From IMG/VR virus record IMGVR_UViG_3300032053_000049, positions 1-64,000 of that record: a DNA stretch of 64,000 nt; one strand, 5' to 3'. This DNA is from a virus. How positions within the stretch are numbered: position 1 is the first letter of the stretch; each line of letters starts with the position of its first letter. The notes beneath the pieces were generated by a model. That model was not told the origin of the DNA, did not search any database, and saw nothing but the letters and a program-made list of their open reading frames with translations. Shown piece by piece: positions 61,941 to 64,000 of this stretch. Made by a program: the position numbers and the translations under genes.

Positions 61941-63953
61941 TTAAAATACTACTGTCCAATTATTTAAAATTAATAATGAAATATTAGATAATAATGTTGG
62001 AGTCATTGTATATCCTTGCATAAATAATGATCCTGATAATATTCCATTTGATACCAAATCTCCGGTCATTATTTCCATTGTTGTACTATTAAATACATTA
62101 TATGTAACATTTAAATATGACATAGATAGAGGTAGTGGAGATGGAAATGTTGATAATCCCGATGCATATATATCCAAGTATGACATAGATTTAGGTAAAC
62201 TAGATGGAATACTACTTAACAGAGTAGAATTAAACGATGCTGTAAATAATGTATCGGGAAGAGATGTAATTGACCAAATAGGAAGAGATGCAGACCCAAT
62301 ACCAATATCATCAGCAAATATTGTTAACAAAGAAGAAGTTGCAATTGTTGGAAATGATACAATATTATTGGCTGAACAATTTAAATATGTTAAAGTTGGA
62401 TTAGCAAGTGTCCCCAACGATGTCAATAAATTGGTTGAACAATTTATATAAGATGTTGTTATAGGAATGTTTGGAAACACCGTTAATAAATTATTACTAC
62501 AATCTAATGTTTGTAAATTTGTATTACTTAAATCGTAAATACTTAAAATACTACAAGATTGACATAATAATGTTTCTAATGTATCAGGCATTTTATAAAA
62601 TAATCCAACTAATGTACTATTATTACTACAATCTAAATGTGTTAAACTTGTTGCCTTCCATGTATATCTTATACTAGAAACATTTTTATTTTGAACACTT
62701 ATCCACGTAATATTTTGAGATCCAGTATCTAATAAACCAGATAAATTATCTTCAAACGGTCCTCCTAAACTAGATGAAAATGAAATGGTAACATTTGAAG
62801 GAGCAATTATCAAATCGATTGGTTCATCAAAATATGTTGTTAAGTGATCACTATAACTAGAAAATTTAAATTTAACTGTTCTATAAGGATCAATTATAAG
62901 ATTAGGAGATGATGACGATAATTCTAATAAATAATTTCCATAACTTCCTGTTTGTGAAATTAAATTAAATGGAATATTTATAGAACTTGTAGATAATGAA
63001 TCCCATTGATTTATAATTGGCGTAACATTAAAAGATACAGGAACAGAATCAAGAAAAAATTTATTTCCTGAATACCTATCAGTATAATGTAATGAAATAG
63101 AATAATTATTACCTACAGACGATGTGGAATTTAAAATTGTATTACCTATCACTTCTATCATTGTTTGTTGTGCCGTATTTAACGAAGAATGTATATCTAA
63201 ATTATTTATTATTGCTGAATAAGATGTTTGAGCAATAGCATTTACCATTCCATAATTATTCATAACTCCTGCTATAGTTCCTGCTGATATAGCATAACTT
63301 GCAGTACCATTTGTAGGAGAAAATACTAAATAAGATGCAGTTTTAGAATTATTTACAGTATTTACAACATCTTTAGCTAAAATAGCATAAGATGCTGTAG
63401 CTACTGTTCCAACCGAACTATTAAAATAAGAAGCCGTATCTGCGGTTGTAGAATGATTTACATTTTGAGAAGTTAATGAATAAGATGCTGTACCATTATT
63501 AATTCCTATGGAATGAAGTAAAAATGATGATGTTTTAGAAGAAATGGCAGTCGTTGCCCAACTAGAAGTTATTGGATATGTAGATCCCGTTATTAATGTA
63601 GTTCCTCCTCCTATAGCATTTTCTGCCCAACTTGCTGTTTTAGCATAAGAAGATGAAATAGAGTCAGAATTAAGAGAATATGACGATGTTATAGCAATAG
63701 AAGAAGTAAAAGAATAACTAGAAGATGGAACGCTTCCGCCTACAATATTTATTGCCCAACTTGCTGTCCCTGCTTGATCAGCATATATTGATATTATGCT
63801 TCCACTTGCATTTAAATAAGCAGATAAATTATTAACTTTAATTTTTTTTGATTCATAAGCACTAGAATCAATGATTAGAAATAAATCATCGTTGGCAACT
63901 TCTGCCGATGTCAATTCTATTAATTGTGATACTCTTTTATTTCCTGAACTCAT
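61941..63953 (-). CDS. tail fibre with leucine-rich-repeat domain, 670 aa
   Basis: N-terminal anchor (VSQLIELTSAEVANDDLFLI), then a Ser/Ala/Tyr repeat stalk (TASYAISAG, TASYLVF, SSYSFTSS) related to the other two fibres. Residues about 430-610 hold a series of leucine-rich repeats, each with an L-x-C-S-x-N-x-L pattern (LDCSNNSTLV, LQTLDCSNNLLTVFP, LTYLNCSANNIVSFP, MSYLDIYASGLSTFP). These would form a curved binding surface. The last part is a beta-rich cap. It is a probable receptor-binding fibre. The gene is complete, with 47 bases left before the window edge. Confidence 0.85.
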   Translation of the reverse strand: MSSGNKRVSQLIELTSAEVANDDLFLIIDSSAYESKKIKVNNLSAYLNASGSIISIYADQAGTASWAINIVGGSVPSSSYSFTSSIAITSSYSLNSDSISSSYAKTASWAENAIGGGTTLITGSTYPITSSWATTAISSKTSSFLLHSIGINNGTASYSLTSQNVNHSTTADTASYFNSSVGTVATASYAILAKDVVNTVNNSKTASYLVFSPTNGTASYAISAGTIAGVMNNYGMVNAIAQTSYSAIINNLDIHSSLNTAQQTMIEVIGNTILNSTSSVGNNYSISLHYTDRYSGNKFFLDSVPVSFNVTPIINQWDSLSTSSINIPFNLISQTGSYGNYLLELSSSSPNLIIDPYRTVKFKFSSYSDHLTTYFDEPIDLIIAPSNVTISFSSSLGGPFEDNLSGLLDTGSQNITWISVQNKNVSSIRYTWKATSLTHLDCSNNSTLVGLFYKMPDTLETLLCQSCSILSIYDLSNTNLQTLDCSNNLLTVFPNIPITTSYINCSTNLLTSLGTLANPTLTYLNCSANNIVSFPTIATSSLLTIFADDIGIGSASLPIWSITSLPDTLFTASFNSTLLSSIPSSLPKSMSYLDIYASGLSTFPSPLPLSMSYLNVTYNVFNSTTMEIMTGDLVSNGILSGSLFMQGYTMTPTLLSNISLLILNNWTVVF

Positions 63954-64000
63954 AATTTATTTTTCATTAATATATTTCATGGATTAGAATATACGGTAAA

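Noticed and set aside
1-64000. tRNA genes, CRISPR array, insertion sequence or rRNA
   Set aside because: No clover-leaf-like, direct-repeat array or transposase-like sequence was recognised in the small gaps.
63954-64000. End of another gene (reading ...VYSNP then stop) at the right edge
   Set aside because: Only about 15 bases of open frame are visible, too little to support a gene call.

Overview
The window is about 64 kb of a very AT-rich genome from a tailed, contractile-tail (myovirus) phage with a T4-like morphogenesis set. All genes read leftwards (minus strand) except a broken homing endonuclease at the left edge. Recognisable T4-type parts are a TerL, a gp20-like portal, a gp21-like prohead protease, gp5-, gp25- and gp6-like baseplate proteins, a gp55-like late sigma factor, a gp61-like primase and gp46/47-like recombination functions. 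Starts almost never have a Shine-Dalgarno sequence. With the AT richness this suggests a Bacteroidota host, which is inference only. No tRNA, rRNA, CRISPR array or insertion sequence was found.

Layout in transcription order, right to left. 64.0-60.4 kb: two modular tail fibres (one with leucine-rich repeats, one with a glycine-rich tip) and a fibre chaperone. 60.4-57.6 kb: membrane and small proteins, with an endonuclease lying between a truncated and a full membrane-protein copy and a probable -1 frameshift site. 57.6-50.5 kb: endonuclease, gp55-like sigma, gp5-, gp25- and gp6-like baseplate genes, and an endonuclease relic before gp6. 50.5-29.7 kb: large tail, baseplate and fibre proteins (DNRLRE-like, FN3, LamG-like, FG-GAP plus dockerin-like), a glycosyltransferase-like gene and several endonucleases. 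29.7-24.4 kb: endonucleases, another fibre and primase. 24.4-18.1 kb: a fused Mre11-Rad50 (SbcDC) protein, a virion protein and a zinc-ribbon protein. 18.1-4.9 kb: the packaging and head block TerL, portal, core proteins and prohead protease. 4.9-0.7 kb: an endonuclease, a possible scaffold-like protein, GMP reductase and three small genes.

The main feature is the load of selfish elements. The portal gene is split by four inteins (two with HNH, two with LAGLIDADG nucleases), so about 70% of its 2297-residue precursor is removed to leave a 700-residue portal. The prohead protease carries a fifth intein two residues before its active-site histidine. Eleven free-standing homing endonuclease genes or relics (GIY-YIG, HNH, DUF723-repeat/Vsr-like, NUMOD3/EDxHD-like) lie between structural genes, several with stop codons overlapping the next start codon. 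Inteins and endonucleases together take about 15.3 kb, close to 24% of the window.

Other points of interest are a strong stem-loop that buries the GMP reductase start codon, a TATTTATA octamer just upstream of seven virion or other late-type genes, a frameshift-extended repeat protein, and fibres that share a Ser/Tyr repeat stalk but differ in their tips. The major capsid protein, tail sheath and tube, DNA polymerase and most replication genes are outside the window.
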